From: Clostridiaceae bacterium
GTDB lineage: Bacteria > Bacillota > Clostridia > Peptostreptococcales > Peptostreptococcaceae
Reading direction: 5' to 3'
Assembly: GCA_902362365.1 (NCBI GenBank)
Contig: CABIVQ010000002.1
Coordinates: 99,218-163,217, forward strand
DNA: 64,000 nt
Below the pieces are notes generated by a model. It was not told the DNA's origin, did no database searches, and saw only the letters and a program-made list of their open reading frames with translations. The position numbers and the translations under genes were made by a program. Below are positions 27,976 through 35,360 of the stretch, one piece after another; the stretch's first letter is position 1, and each line of letters opens with the position of its first letter.

Positions 27976-28007
27976 TGATATTACCCCCTCATTGAAAATA
28001 AGTATTT

Positions 28008-28031
28008 CCTATAGTATAAGTATACTATAGG
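28008..28031 (-). promoter_or_regulatory. 24-bp palindrome at rnf promoter
   Basis: Arms CCTATAGTATA and TATACTATAGG are perfect reverse complements around a two-base centre. The element covers the predicted -10 box and part of the spacer of the rnfC promoter, so a dimeric repressor bound here would block transcription. The regulator is unknown. Confidence 0.65.
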
Positions 28032-28040
28032 TATTGTAAA
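28013..28040 (-). promoter_or_regulatory. rnf operon promoter
   Basis: On the minus strand TTTACA (28035-28040) and TATACT (28013-28018) are spaced 16 bases apart. This gives a short leader before rnfC. Immediately upstream (28034-28050) is an imperfect Rex-like element, TTGTTAA-GAT-TTTACAA on the minus strand. Confidence 0.6.
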
Positions 28041-28053
28041 ATCTTAACAATTG

Positions 28054-28101
28054 TTATTATTTTGTCTGACTTTTAAACTTCAAATTTAGACAAAATAATA
28101 A
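28054..28101. repeat. Inverted repeat upstream of rnf
   Basis: Arms TTATTATTTTGTCT (28054-28067) and AGACAAAATAATAA (28088-28101) are perfect over 14 bases with a 20-base loop. It overlaps the next gene's terminator by two bases. It may strengthen termination or be part of the rnf control region. Confidence 0.5.
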
Positions 28102-28120
28102 GGTTGTAATTTACAACCTT
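28100..28120 (-). terminator. Terminator after SPOR-like gene
   Basis: A compact hairpin AAGGTTGT-AATTT-ACAACCTT followed on the minus strand by ATTATTTTG. It overlaps the stop codon of the gene ending at 28120. Confidence 0.75.
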
Positions 28121-29076
28121 TAGCTTGTTTTTATTGAATTTATAAATGTATAGTATTCTTGAATTGAAGATAACAGTAGACTTTTACTTAAATATGAGTT
28201 ATCTTCATTTGCATTTTTAGAAGATTGATTAATATTATCTTTTACATTTTTAGCATATTTAATAAGATTTTCTTTAAATATATTCATCTCTGTATAATCT
28301 ATTTTTTCTGCATTTTCTTGTATTTTTTCAACAATATCTAATCTTTTTGTTAAAATATTATTATACTCTTTTAAATCCACATCACCTTTTGAACCTTCCC
28401 AAAACTCTGCCTCTTCCTTATAACTTGCCATTAGGCTATTTAAACTTGAAGATATACCTTCTATGTATGAATATTTACTTGTATATTCTAAAGATAAAAC
28501 TGGAACCGATAACTCTGATATGAATGCATCATTAAATACCTTTCTAACATCATCTAAATTTTCTCTAGTTACTTTTTCATTAAAAGAAGAATAAGTTTGT
28601 ACCTTTTTTACCCCATCAACTTCCACCACAGAATACGGAATTTTACTAGATGTTAACTTTTCCTCTACACTTTTTAAATCTTGTCCCTCTCCTATAGAAG
28701 CTACCTGAATTGTATATAAAGTTACACCGTCTATAGTTGCAACTTGAACATTTGAGTTTTCCTCTGTAGAACTTGTCTCTTTATCATTTTTAACTTTCTC
28801 TATCTCATCAGATATATCACTGTATTCGTACTCTTCTTTCCCTTCATTTTCTGCTGATTTAAATATATTTGGAAAGGATATTTCCTTAAACCTACTACCG
28901 ATAGTTTCTACTATATTAAATTTATTAAATATTTTTCCACTTAAGATTTCGCTATTTTTTAATTTTGTGTATCCATAGACCCCAATTAAAGATAAACAAA
29001 AAATCAAAGTGATTACTCTTATATGGTTAATCTTACGTCTTTTATTAAAACCTTTGTATCTTCTTTTATTATTCAT
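28120..29076 (-). CDS. Membrane-anchored SPOR-like domain protein
   Basis: A 318-residue protein of unknown role. After a very basic N terminus (MNNKRRYKGFNKRRK) comes one membrane span (about 20-38), then an acidic linker. An approximately 70-residue SPOR-like unit starts at LYTIQVASIGEGQDLKSVEE and ends near VQTYSSF. The rest is helical and charged. SPOR domains bind denuded peptidoglycan at division sites, so a wall-associated role is plausible. I start at the ATG at 29076, which has TTAGGAGG at good spacing. The ATG 21 codons upstream has none. It is monocistronic, next to the rnf operon. Confidence 0.7.
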   Translation of the reverse strand: MNNKRRYKGFNKRRKINHIRVITLIFCLSLIGVYGYTKLKNSEILSGKIFNKFNIVETIGSRFKEISFPNIFKSAENEGKEEYEYSDISDEIEKVKNDKETSSTEENSNVQVATIDGVTLYTIQVASIGEGQDLKSVEEKLTSSKIPYSVVEVDGVKKVQTYSSFNEKVTRENLDDVRKVFNDAFISELSVPVLSLEYTSKYSYIEGISSSLNSLMASYKEEAEFWEGSKGDVDLKEYNNILTKRLDIVEKIQENAEKIDYTEMNIFKENLIKYAKNVKDNINQSSKNANEDNSYLSKSLLLSSIQEYYTFINSIKTS

Positions 29077-29166
29077 TAGTTTCCCTCCTAATAATATTAT
29101 TAATAATATATATTTAAGGCTGTCCTCATTTATAACCATAAAAAAATTTAATTATTACAAAATAAT

Positions 29167-29203
29167 AGGGCGTATATCATATAAACATTATGATACACGC
29201 CCT
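29167..29203 (-). terminator. Terminator after glyoxalase gene
   Basis: A 15-bp imperfect stem with arms AGGGCGTATATCATA and TATGATACACGCCCT, followed on the minus strand by ATTATTTTG. Confidence 0.75.
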
Positions 29204-29234
29204 CGTTTATAGCACTTCATCTATATTTTTTAGA

Positions 29235-29606
29235 TTAGTGTTGTGCTGGTAGTATTTCTATCCAATAGTTATCTGGATCTGCTATAAAGTATATACCCAT
29301 TTCCTTATTTTCGTAGCATATACATCCTAGCTCTTTATGTAAGTTATATGCAGCATCAAAGTCATCTACTCTTAATGCTAAATGGAACTCATTGTCTCCT
29401 AAATTGTATGGTCTATCCCAATCTCTTAACCACGTTAATTCTAATGTATGATTACTAGAACCATCTCCTAAGTATACTAATATGAAACTTCCATCTTCAG
29501 CAACTTTACGTCTAACTTCTTTTAATCCTAGTGATTTTTCATAGAATTCTAAACTTTTTTCTAAATTAACTACATTGAAATTATTGTGACAAAAAGTAAA
29601 TTTCAT
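29235..29606 (-). CDS. gloA: Lactoylglutathione lyase-like VOC protein (glyoxalase I)
   Basis: A 123-residue single-domain vicinal-oxygen-chelate protein with two beta-alpha-beta-beta-beta modules. Metal-ligand candidates are H7 (TFCHNNFNV), a Glu in HTLELTW, His in FHLALRV and Glu in NYWIEILPAQ. The pattern is that of bacterial glyoxalase I, which isomerises the methylglyoxal-thiol adduct. The thiol used here is unknown, since many Clostridia lack glutathione. AGGAGGG precedes the ATG. It would complement the mgsA product in this genome. Confidence 0.85.
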   Translation of the reverse strand: MKFTFCHNNFNVVNLEKSLEFYEKSLGLKEVRRKVAEDGSFILVYLGDGSSNHTLELTWLRDWDRPYNLGDNEFHLALRVDDFDAAYNLHKELGCICYENKEMGIYFIADPDNYWIEILPAQH

Positions 29607-29680
29607 GCTTAGCCCTCCTAAATTATAATAATATTATTTCTCTTAATTTTATATGTATTATATTTATTTTGCAACTTATT

Positions 29681-30436
29681 TTATATCTTTAATCTAGCTA
29701 TTATAGGATAGTGATCAGACATATTTTTAAATAGAACATTATAATCTATTACCTCTATATTTGAAGAAACTAATATATAATCTATTCTATACAATCCTGA
29801 TGCAAAGGTTAAAACATTAGATTTATCAGTTTCCTCTGCTACATCTTTTAAGTTTGTGCCTTCTAAAGATATTTCACCTTCATTAAAGTCACCTACTACT
29901 ATATACGGTTCTGGTTCTAAGGATTTTGCAAACTCTAAAACTTCTTTAATTTGAATTTCCCTCTCTTCCTTTTTTACTCCCAAATGTACATTTATAATAT
30001 TTAATTTTTTTCCATCTACATTAACTACTGTATGTAATAATCCTCTTTGCTCAGCATCACTACTTAGATATATATGTTTCTCTGATTTTATAGGGTATTT
30101 CGAGTATGTTACTAAACCATAATTTGTTCCTAGGTTTACTACATTAGCTCCAAAATGTGAGTACATTTTAAGCTCTTCCTTCAAACTACTCACTTGAAAA
30201 CCTACCTTTGCAGATTCATTAACTTCTTGCAAACATATTATATCTGCATCAGACATCCTAAGAAAATCTATTATATCAAATAAAGTTGGAAACATATCTT
30301 TATTTAATCCACTATGTATATTGTAGCTAATTATCTTAATTTCTTTTGACTTAGGAAAAAATTTTATTTCTAAAATAGATGTTATAATTATAAAGCAAAG
30401 TATAATAAATGTTATGACTAGCTTTTTTAAATTCAT
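29681..30436 (-). CDS. Membrane-anchored endonuclease/exonuclease/phosphatase family protein
   Basis: A 251-residue protein with an N-terminal membrane segment (about 4-24) and an EEP-superfamily hydrolase domain. Motifs visible are SYNIHSGL (metal Asn), CLQEVNES (catalytic Glu), VHLGVKKEE, VGDFNEG (Asp/Asn) and MSDHYPIIA (Asp/His). It would act outside the membrane on a phosphodiester or phospholipid; the substrate is unknown. The start is the ATG at 30436, nine bases after GAGGGG. The ATG at 30445 directly abuts that site. Confidence 0.85.
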   Translation of the reverse strand: MNLKKLVITFIILCFIIITSILEIKFFPKSKEIKIISYNIHSGLNKDMFPTLFDIIDFLRMSDADIICLQEVNESAKVGFQVSSLKEELKMYSHFGANVVNLGTNYGLVTYSKYPIKSEKHIYLSSDAEQRGLLHTVVNVDGKKLNIINVHLGVKKEEREIQIKEVLEFAKSLEPEPYIVVGDFNEGEISLEGTNLKDVAEETDKSNVLTFASGLYRIDYILVSSNIEVIDYNVLFKNMSDHYPIIARLKI

Positions 30437-30484
30437 GTTAACCATCCCCTCATTTATTATCTTTTATAGTATATGCAAATATAA

Positions 30485-30517
30485 AAATTAAAGACGCATA
30501 CTTTGCGCCTTTAATTT
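30485..30517 (-). terminator. Terminator after 202-aa gene
   Basis: Arms AAATTAAAG-ACGCA (30485-30498) and TGCGC-CTTTAATTT (30504-30517) with one mismatch, followed by T-rich minus-strand sequence. Confidence 0.8.
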
Positions 30518-30521
30518 CTTA

Positions 30522-31130
30522 TTATTTACTTTTTTTACCCAACTTATCTTTTATAATATAATTTATAACTTTTTTCCTTATATCCTCTGCCCCCTCTTCA
30601 TCTGTAACATCTAAGTCTAAAAGTTTTGCTATAGATTTCATATCCTCTCTAGTTTTTGATCTATAACTTTCTACTAACTCTGTTTTTATTCTTTCAGGTT
30701 CTATAATAAACTCGTCTTCTCCTCTTTTATATAATACATACTTTCTGGCATACACATTTCTATTTGAGTATATGTGCTTAGATACTCTTTTTATTATTTG
30801 TTTATATGAATTTTTCAAATTAACATCTAAACCTAGATATTTCGCAAATCTCACCAACTCATTTTTAGATTTAAACAAAGCTTCTTTTTTAATGACTTTT
30901 GCAACACCTGACATGTTTTCTTGATAAGTAGCCTGTTTTATTATTTTTGAATATGTTGAACTTAAACTTCTTTCTTTACCTATTTTTTTTATATTATTAT
31001 CAATAACTTTATCAACATTTCCCTCAAAGTATTTTTGTGCTCCTTTTTTAGACACATGATTCTCAAGTTCTTTGTGGGCCATATCAAGTATCAAATCTCT
31101 TAAATCTTCTTTATAATCTCTAGATTCCAT
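30522..31130 (-). CDS. Conserved hypothetical protein with two SAP/Rho_N-like repeats
   Basis: A 202-residue, very charged protein (many Lys, Glu, Arg) that I do not recognise. It contains two similar helix-turn-helix-like segments. ELVRFAKYLGLDVNLKNSYK lies at about residue 91, and MKSIAKLLDLDVTDEEGAED at about 164. Each is followed by a basic helix (IIKRVSKHI and KKVINYII). This L-x-x-x-A-K-x-L-x-L-x-V pattern resembles SAP or Rho N-terminal nucleic-acid-binding folds. No membrane segment or signal peptide is present. AAGGGGGGG precedes the ATG. It is monocistronic. Confidence 0.75.
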   Translation of the reverse strand: MESRDYKEDLRDLILDMAHKELENHVSKKGAQKYFEGNVDKVIDNNIKKIGKERSLSSTYSKIIKQATYQENMSGVAKVIKKEALFKSKNELVRFAKYLGLDVNLKNSYKQIIKRVSKHIYSNRNVYARKYVLYKRGEDEFIIEPERIKTELVESYRSKTREDMKSIAKLLDLDVTDEEGAEDIRKKVINYIIKDKLGKKSK

Positions 31131-31282
31131 GATACCCCCCCTTAATTACTTTTATTATATTCATTTTTTTTCAAAATGTGAGTTCCTTTAATATGTAATT
31201 TTCATAATATATTTATATATATTAAAATCATGTTTTAATGATTTTTATGTATATAAATGTTGGGTATGGATATACTATTAAT

Positions 31283-31352
31283 GTAAAATCAAACATACTC
31301 AATCTCCCCCATTTTAGACTTCTATTATTTTCCCCCAATAGAAGTCTTTTTT
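31283..31352 (+). ncRNA. Candidate small RNA with C-rich motifs
   Basis: A short gene-free segment starts after a TATACT box (31271-31276). It runs through CTCCCCC (31304-31310) to a strong intrinsic terminator whose loop holds TCCCCC. No coding frame fits. Unpaired C-rich runs are the usual targeting motif of Gram-positive trans-acting RNAs such as RsaE/RoxS, which pair with G-rich ribosome binding sites. The 5' end is inferred and no good -35 box is visible. Confidence 0.5.
31316..31352 (+). terminator. Terminator of candidate small RNA
   Basis: A perfect 11-bp stem AGACTTCTATT (31316-31326) with AATAGAAGTCT (31337-31347), a 10-base C-rich loop and a TTTTTT tail. No protein gene on this strand ends before it. 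Confidence 0.85.
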
Positions 31353-31415
31353 ATTGCTTTTAACTCTTTTTTAATATAATATATAAGCTATCTTATTTAT
31401 TGTGGAGGAATTCTT

Positions 31416-31577
31416 ATGGAAGATGTAACTATATCTATAGATGAAATGATTGATTTTATTCATAAAAAATCTGGATGTTCTATACCTAAAGATACTATAG
31501 AGCTAATCCTTGAATTACAAGAAGAATTCTTAGATTCTAAGGGATTAATAGAAATAGAAGAAGATGAGATTTATTAG
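31416..31577 (+). CDS. Small acidic protein, 53 residues
   Basis: An open frame from ATG 31416 to TAG 31577 with a strong GTGGAGGA ribosome binding site. The product starts MEDVTISIDEMIDFIHKKSG and ends with LIEIEEDEIY; it is acidic and probably helical. I do not recognise a family. It is convergent with the gene ending at 31581, with only three bases between the stops. A shared hairpin (31561-31587) contains both stop codons. The good ribosome binding site and the lack of overlap make it a credible gene. Confidence 0.65.
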   Translation: MEDVTISIDEMIDFIHKKSGCSIPKDTIELILELQEEFLDSKGLIEIEEDEIY

Positions 31578-31587
31578 GTCTCATCTT
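31561..31587. terminator. Shared hairpin between convergent small genes
   Basis: Arms AAGATGAGA (31561-31569) and TCTCATCTT (31579-31587). Both convergent stop codons lie within the hairpin. The T-runs are weak, so termination strength is uncertain. Confidence 0.5.
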
Positions 31588-32015
31588 TTATTCATGCTAT
31601 CTTGCTGGATTTTTTTTATATACTCTAAATCTTTAATAAAGCTCTTTGATTGAGCATTATTTACATAAAGTAAACAAGATATGTCATCTGTTTTTTCACT
31701 TATTCTAGTAGCAATTCTCATGTGATCTTCTAACTCTTTTGTTTCAAATTTGTAAATCAAATCTAAGTGAGCATTCTCACCATTTATAGTTATCTTATTT
31801 TGTTCTAAATCTATAACTACATCCACATCTCTTTTAGTATCACTCATTGATATATTTCCAAATTTAGTATATTTAAATGAATGTCCCTTATAGTCAAATC
31901 TATTATTTTCTTTTATTTGATTTAATATGTAATTTCCATCTTCTATATTTTCTAGAAAATCTTCCTCTTCATAAAAATAGTACTTAGAAAAATAATTCAC
32001 TTTATATTTACTCAA
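31581..32015 (-). CDS. Hypothetical protein
   Basis: A protein of about 144 residues with many acidic and aromatic residues and no membrane segment or signal. It includes YFYEEEDFLENIEDGNYIL and a central beta-like part (GHSFKYTKFGNISMSDTKRDVD). I recognise no family. I start at the TTG at 32015 because TAGGTGG is well placed for it. The in-frame GTG at 32024 overlaps that site. Only the convergent arrangement with the 53-residue gene is notable. Confidence 0.6.
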   Translation of the reverse strand: MSKYKVNYFSKYYFYEEEDFLENIEDGNYILNQIKENNRFDYKGHSFKYTKFGNISMSDTKRDVDVVIDLEQNKITINGENAHLDLIYKFETKELEDHMRIATRISEKTDDISCLLYVNNAQSKSFIKDLEYIKKIQQDSMNKR

Positions 32016-32083
32016 TTTATCCACCTACTTTAACCTTAGACTTTATAGTTATTCTTTCATTGGAATTATTGTTTTATTCAAGA

Positions 32084-32110
32084 AAAGTCATTGGAAATTC
32101 CAGTGACTTT
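32084..32110 (-). terminator. Terminator after chimeric membrane gene
   Basis: Arms AAAGTCA-t-TGGA and TCCA-g-TGACTTT with a short AT loop, followed on the minus strand by TTCTTG. It sits directly below the stop at 32112. Confidence 0.65.
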
Positions 32111-32111
32111 A

Positions 32112-33128
32112 TCAAACTAATTTATTTTTTCTATTATGTTCTAAAGCTAAGTATAGCATAATCAATACCAAAGATATTGAGGTAGCACCAATTAAATCTA
32201 AACCTATACTAATATAACTGCCTTCCATTAATATCTTTTTATAAGCAGCGTTTATCCAAGTAAGTGGAAAAATTAATGAGAAATTCTGGACCATTTCAGG
32301 CATAAATTCTGTTGGCACAAATCCTCCACTTAGTAAACACATTGGTGTTACTATAAGAGTAAGCAGAGTATAGTACATTGTTGAATTACTAGAAATAGTT
32401 AATACAACCAGAGCAATTGCAATACCTACAAATGATAATACAAATGATAATGGTACCATCCATCCTAAACTTATATCAAAGTTTTGATTAAATAAATAAA
32501 AGCTCCCTAGTAAAGTTATACTTTGAAATACAATTAATATAATCCCTGCTAATATATGATCTATTTTATCATGCAATTTTTGAGATATTACATTTCTTTC
32601 TTCAATCTTTATAGATTCTAGATTTTGGTAGTTGATTTTATTATCAATTCTCCTTATTTCCTCTAAGCCAAAGTTTTTTTCTTTTAAATCAAAATTATAT
32701 TTTTCTAATTTAAAAACTTTTTGTTGATAATTTATAATTTCATATGTAGAAATATAAAATACTAATCCTAAAAAGATATTCGTATAATCTAAATTCACTT
32801 TTATGGAAATAAATATATACATAAAAATAACAAGCGCAGTGTTAAGCTTATTATAATTTCTAACTTCTATATATTCAATTATCATATATATTGCTAGTAT
32901 AAAAGAAGGTGGATAAATATATGAAACTAATAATATATAAATAATATTTAATAGTAAAATTTTTTCTTCTTTATATTTTATACTATAGAATATATAAAGT
33001 GATAAACTTACGGATATTAAAGTTATAATTATAGGATAACTTACCTTATTAAAATAATGTTGATTATCCATTCCATATAAAAATACATTTATTGCTAGAA
33101 TAATATTTATAATTATCTTAAATATCAT
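32112..33128 (-). CDS. Chimeric protein: histidine-kinase sensor half fused to ABC-2 permease half
   Basis: A 338-residue protein that joins two families. Residues 1-125 form several membrane spans. A coiled region follows, and then IEERNVISQKLHDKIDHILAG has the H-box of NarL/DesK-type kinases, with H186 as the phosphoacceptor. A kinase would continue with the dimerisation helix and an ATPase domain. Instead, from about residue 195, the sequence is that of an ABC-2 type permease C-terminal half: four to five spans, TLIVTPMCLLSGGFVPTEFMP and FPLTWINAAYKKI. No HATPase domain, response regulator or ABC ATPase is nearby. The frame is intact, with GGAGGAAATAAA before the ATG. The likely origin is an in-frame deletion between neighbouring permease and kinase genes. 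Function is doubtful. Confidence 0.75.
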   Translation of the reverse strand: MIFKIIINIILAINVFLYGMDNQHYFNKVSYPIIITLISVSLSLYIFYSIKYKEEKILLLNIIYILLVSYIYPPSFILAIYMIIEYIEVRNYNKLNTALVIFMYIFISIKVNLDYTNIFLGLVFYISTYEIINYQQKVFKLEKYNFDLKEKNFGLEEIRRIDNKINYQNLESIKIEERNVISQKLHDKIDHILAGIILIVFQSITLLGSFYLFNQNFDISLGWMVPLSFVLSFVGIAIALVVLTISSNSTMYYTLLTLIVTPMCLLSGGFVPTEFMPEMVQNFSLIFPLTWINAAYKKILMEGSYISIGLDLIGATSISLVLIMLYLALEHNRKNKLV

Positions 33129-33286
33129 TTTATTTCCTCCATATTAAATTCATTAAACTATAATTAATATAACACAAACTAATTGAAGATTTATATGTAT
33201 TTCATTTAAACTTGAAAATAAGTATGCACTTAAGCTTAACGTAATTAGAAAAAATTATGAATTGCTATACTAAAAAATACTTAAAT

Positions 33287-33337
33287 AAAAAAGCTATGAT
33301 GTATAACTAGCAACTCAGTTATATATCATAGCTTTTT
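33287..33337 (-). terminator. copZ terminator
   Basis: A 21-bp stem with one mismatch: AAAAAGCTATGAT-g-TATAACT at 33287-33307 pairs with AGTTATA-t-ATCATAGCTTTTT, ending at 33337. Confidence 0.85.
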
Positions 33338-33349
33338 ACTTAAGTAATA

Positions 33350-33562
33350 TTATTCTATTCCTTTTAATTCGTAACCTAAATCTTCAATCACAGCTCTTAA
33401 AGCCTCTTCTGTTACACTATCTTGCATATCAACTACAGCGTATTTTCCTTCTAAACTCACTTCTAAAACCTCAACACCTTGTATATCTTCAGTAAGTGCA
33501 GTTTTTAAATGATTTACACAATGTCCACAAGACATTCCTTCTACTAATAATTTTTTCTTCAT
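33350..33562 (-). CDS. copZ: Copper chaperone CopZ (HMA domain)
   Basis: A 70-residue heavy-metal-associated domain protein beginning MKKKLLVEGMSCGHC. The metal-binding GMSCGHC contains Cys12 and Cys15, and the ferredoxin-like fold ends with EDLGYELKGIE. It would bind Cu(I) and deliver it to a pump or regulator. The start is the ATG at 33562; the in-frame TTG at 33577 is just upstream of and overlaps the GGAGGTG ribosome binding site. It stands alone with its own terminator. No copper ATPase or CsoR gene is in the window, but a CsoR-like operator lies directly upstream. Confidence 0.9.
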   Translation of the reverse strand: MKKKLLVEGMSCGHCVNHLKTALTEDIQGVEVLEVSLEGKYAVVDMQDSVTEEALRAVIEDLGYELKGIE

Positions 33563-33580
33563 CAGTTTCACCTCCAATTA

Positions 33581-33595
33581 TACCCTATATGGGTA
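33581..33595 (-). promoter_or_regulatory. CsoR-like operator of copZ
   Basis: TACCC-TATAT-GGGTA is the C/G-run pseudo-palindrome bound by copper-sensing CsoR repressors. It lies 19 bases upstream of the copZ start. A further half-site TACCC is at 33608. The runs stand out in AT-rich surroundings. Confidence 0.65.
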
Positions 33596-33647
33596 TAATA
33601 TCATAAATACCCATATTATAAAATATAATTTCATAAAACTATTAAAA

Positions 33648-35360
33648 TTATTTATTTTTTAAAGTGAAATTAGATATTCCTTCATATACATCAAAATCAT
33701 TAGGCTCACTTTTGCCTTCTAATCTTCTGTTTGTAACTATATACTCATTTCTTATTACTAAACTAATAAATGCAGCTTTATCTCTAAGATGAGTTTGTAT
33801 TCCCGAATAAATCTCAGATATTTGAGAATCTGAAGTTGCTGATGCTAAAGAATTCATATAATTGATTAATTTTTCATCAGAATATCCACTTGCTTGAATT
33901 ATAGATCTTGCATCTGGAACACTAGACAACTCCCATCCTACAAATGCTAAGTCATAATCTTTTTGACTAATTGCTGTTGTCATTTCCTTTTCTGTAAGTC
34001 CTACTACTGTACTTTTTATTCCTATTGCATCTAAATTTTCACTAACTATATTAGCTGCTTTTATTCTTTCTTCATTATCTTTATTTGCTATAATTTTTAA
34101 ATCAACTTTTGATATTAACTCTTTTCTCTCTTTTTCAGTCAATTCTTTATTTCCAGTTGATTCATCATTAGCTTGAGAGTTTATATCATTATCTGTTTTG
34201 TTATCTGAATTATTTTTACTACTATTAATATCCGATGAATTATTAGAGTTTTCCATTTCATATTTGTTATCTTCATTTGTAGATTCACTCTTATTATTAA
34301 ATGGATTTATTTTTTGCAGATAAGATTCTGACTTTTCCTTATCATAAGATAAAGCCTGCATCTCACTATCGTAATATTTAGATTTTGTATTTAAAGGGAA
34401 ATTAACTATCTTACCGTTTCCGATATACCCTTCTTCTAAAATTAATTTTCTATCTATCGCATGAGTAATAGCTTTTCTAAAGTTTTCATCTTTTAAGTAT
34501 TCATTATCATAGTTAAATATAATAGATTCGTAATTTCTTCCTTCATAATTAGTAATATTAAACTCATCTTCATAAAATTTACTTAAATCACCTAAAGAAA
34601 CTCTACCTATATCACTTTCTAAGGCTATAATCATAGATACTTGATCTTCTTCACTAGGCACAATCCCAACTTTAATATCTCTCATAGTTTCTGGAAGTTC
34701 GCTATAATATTCTTTATTTACAACTAAAGTCATCCCAGCTCTATCTTTCATATTCTCTATCTTATATGGTCCATTTCCTATTAGGTTATTACCATTAGTT
34801 AAAATTTCGTCTGACGATTTTCCACTTAATATATTTTGTGAAACTATAGGAAATATTAATGTATCTTTAGAAAATGCATACTGTTCTTTAAAATTTATAG
34901 TAAATTCTTTACTATTTGCTATTCTTACAGATGATATATTATTTGTAAATATATTATATGGACTATCTGAGTTTTTTTGAATTAACTCTATTGTAAACTT
35001 AACATCACTCGAAGTTACCGACTTTCCATCATGCCATTTAGCATCTTTTAACGTAATATTTATACTTTTCCCATCTGATCCTATTGAATATTTTTCAACT
35101 AATTGTGGAACTGTATTATAATTTTGATCTATCGTAAATAAACCGTCATATACTAAATTCATTATGTATGCCACAGACTTATCATTATTCAATACAGGAT
35201 TGATAGTAGTTGGCTTTACCATAGTTAAATTTATGTATTCTGAGTTTATACCGCTCTTATTATTTTCTTTGCTAGAAGTAGTATTTTCTTGATGTAAACT
35301 ACAACCAGCTAAAATCATAGACAATGCTAAAACTATAGCTAGAAGTTTTTTTTTCTTCAT
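33648..35360 (-). CDS. Family 5 extracellular solute-binding lipoprotein (peptide ABC transporter)
   Basis: A 570-residue lipoprotein. The signal peptide ends in the lipobox LAGC, with Cys20 as the lipidation site. The SBP_bac_5 domain is recognisable from MNLVYDGLFTID, WHDGKSVTSSDVKFTIE and FRKAITHAIDRKLILE. A low-complexity, Asn/Ser/Asp-rich insertion at about 358-405 interrupts the domain. Members bind oligopeptides or dipeptides. No permease or ATPase is nearby, so it may serve a transporter elsewhere or have another role. The ATG overlaps the upstream stop (TAATG), so it is coupled to the lytic transglycosylase gene. Confidence 0.87.
   Translation of the reverse strand: MKKKKLLAIVLALSMILAGCSLHQENTTSSKENNKSGINSEYINLTMVKPTTINPVLNNDKSVAYIMNLVYDGLFTIDQNYNTVPQLVEKYSIGSDGKSINITLKDAKWHDGKSVTSSDVKFTIELIQKNSDSPYNIFTNNISSVRIANSKEFTINFKEQYAFSKDTLIFPIVSQNILSGKSSDEILTNGNNLIGNGPYKIENMKDRAGMTLVVNKEYYSELPETMRDIKVGIVPSEEDQVSMIIALESDIGRVSLGDLSKFYEDEFNITNYEGRNYESIIFNYDNEYLKDENFRKAITHAIDRKLILEEGYIGNGKIVNFPLNTKSKYYDSEMQALSYDKEKSESYLQKINPFNNKSESTNEDNKYEMENSNNSSDINSSKNNSDNKTDNDINSQANDESTGNKELTEKERKELISKVDLKIIANKDNEERIKAANIVSENLDAIGIKSTVVGLTEKEMTTAISQKDYDLAFVGWELSSVPDARSIIQASGYSDEKLINYMNSLASATSDSQISEIYSGIQTHLRDKAAFISLVIRNEYIVTNRRLEGKSEPNDFDVYEGISNFTLKNK

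Noticed and set aside
28054-28101. Inverted repeat upstream of rnf as a stand-alone terminator
   Set aside because: The 20-base loop is large and the true terminator hairpin of the SPOR-like gene (28100-28120) lies next to it; I list it only as a repeat.
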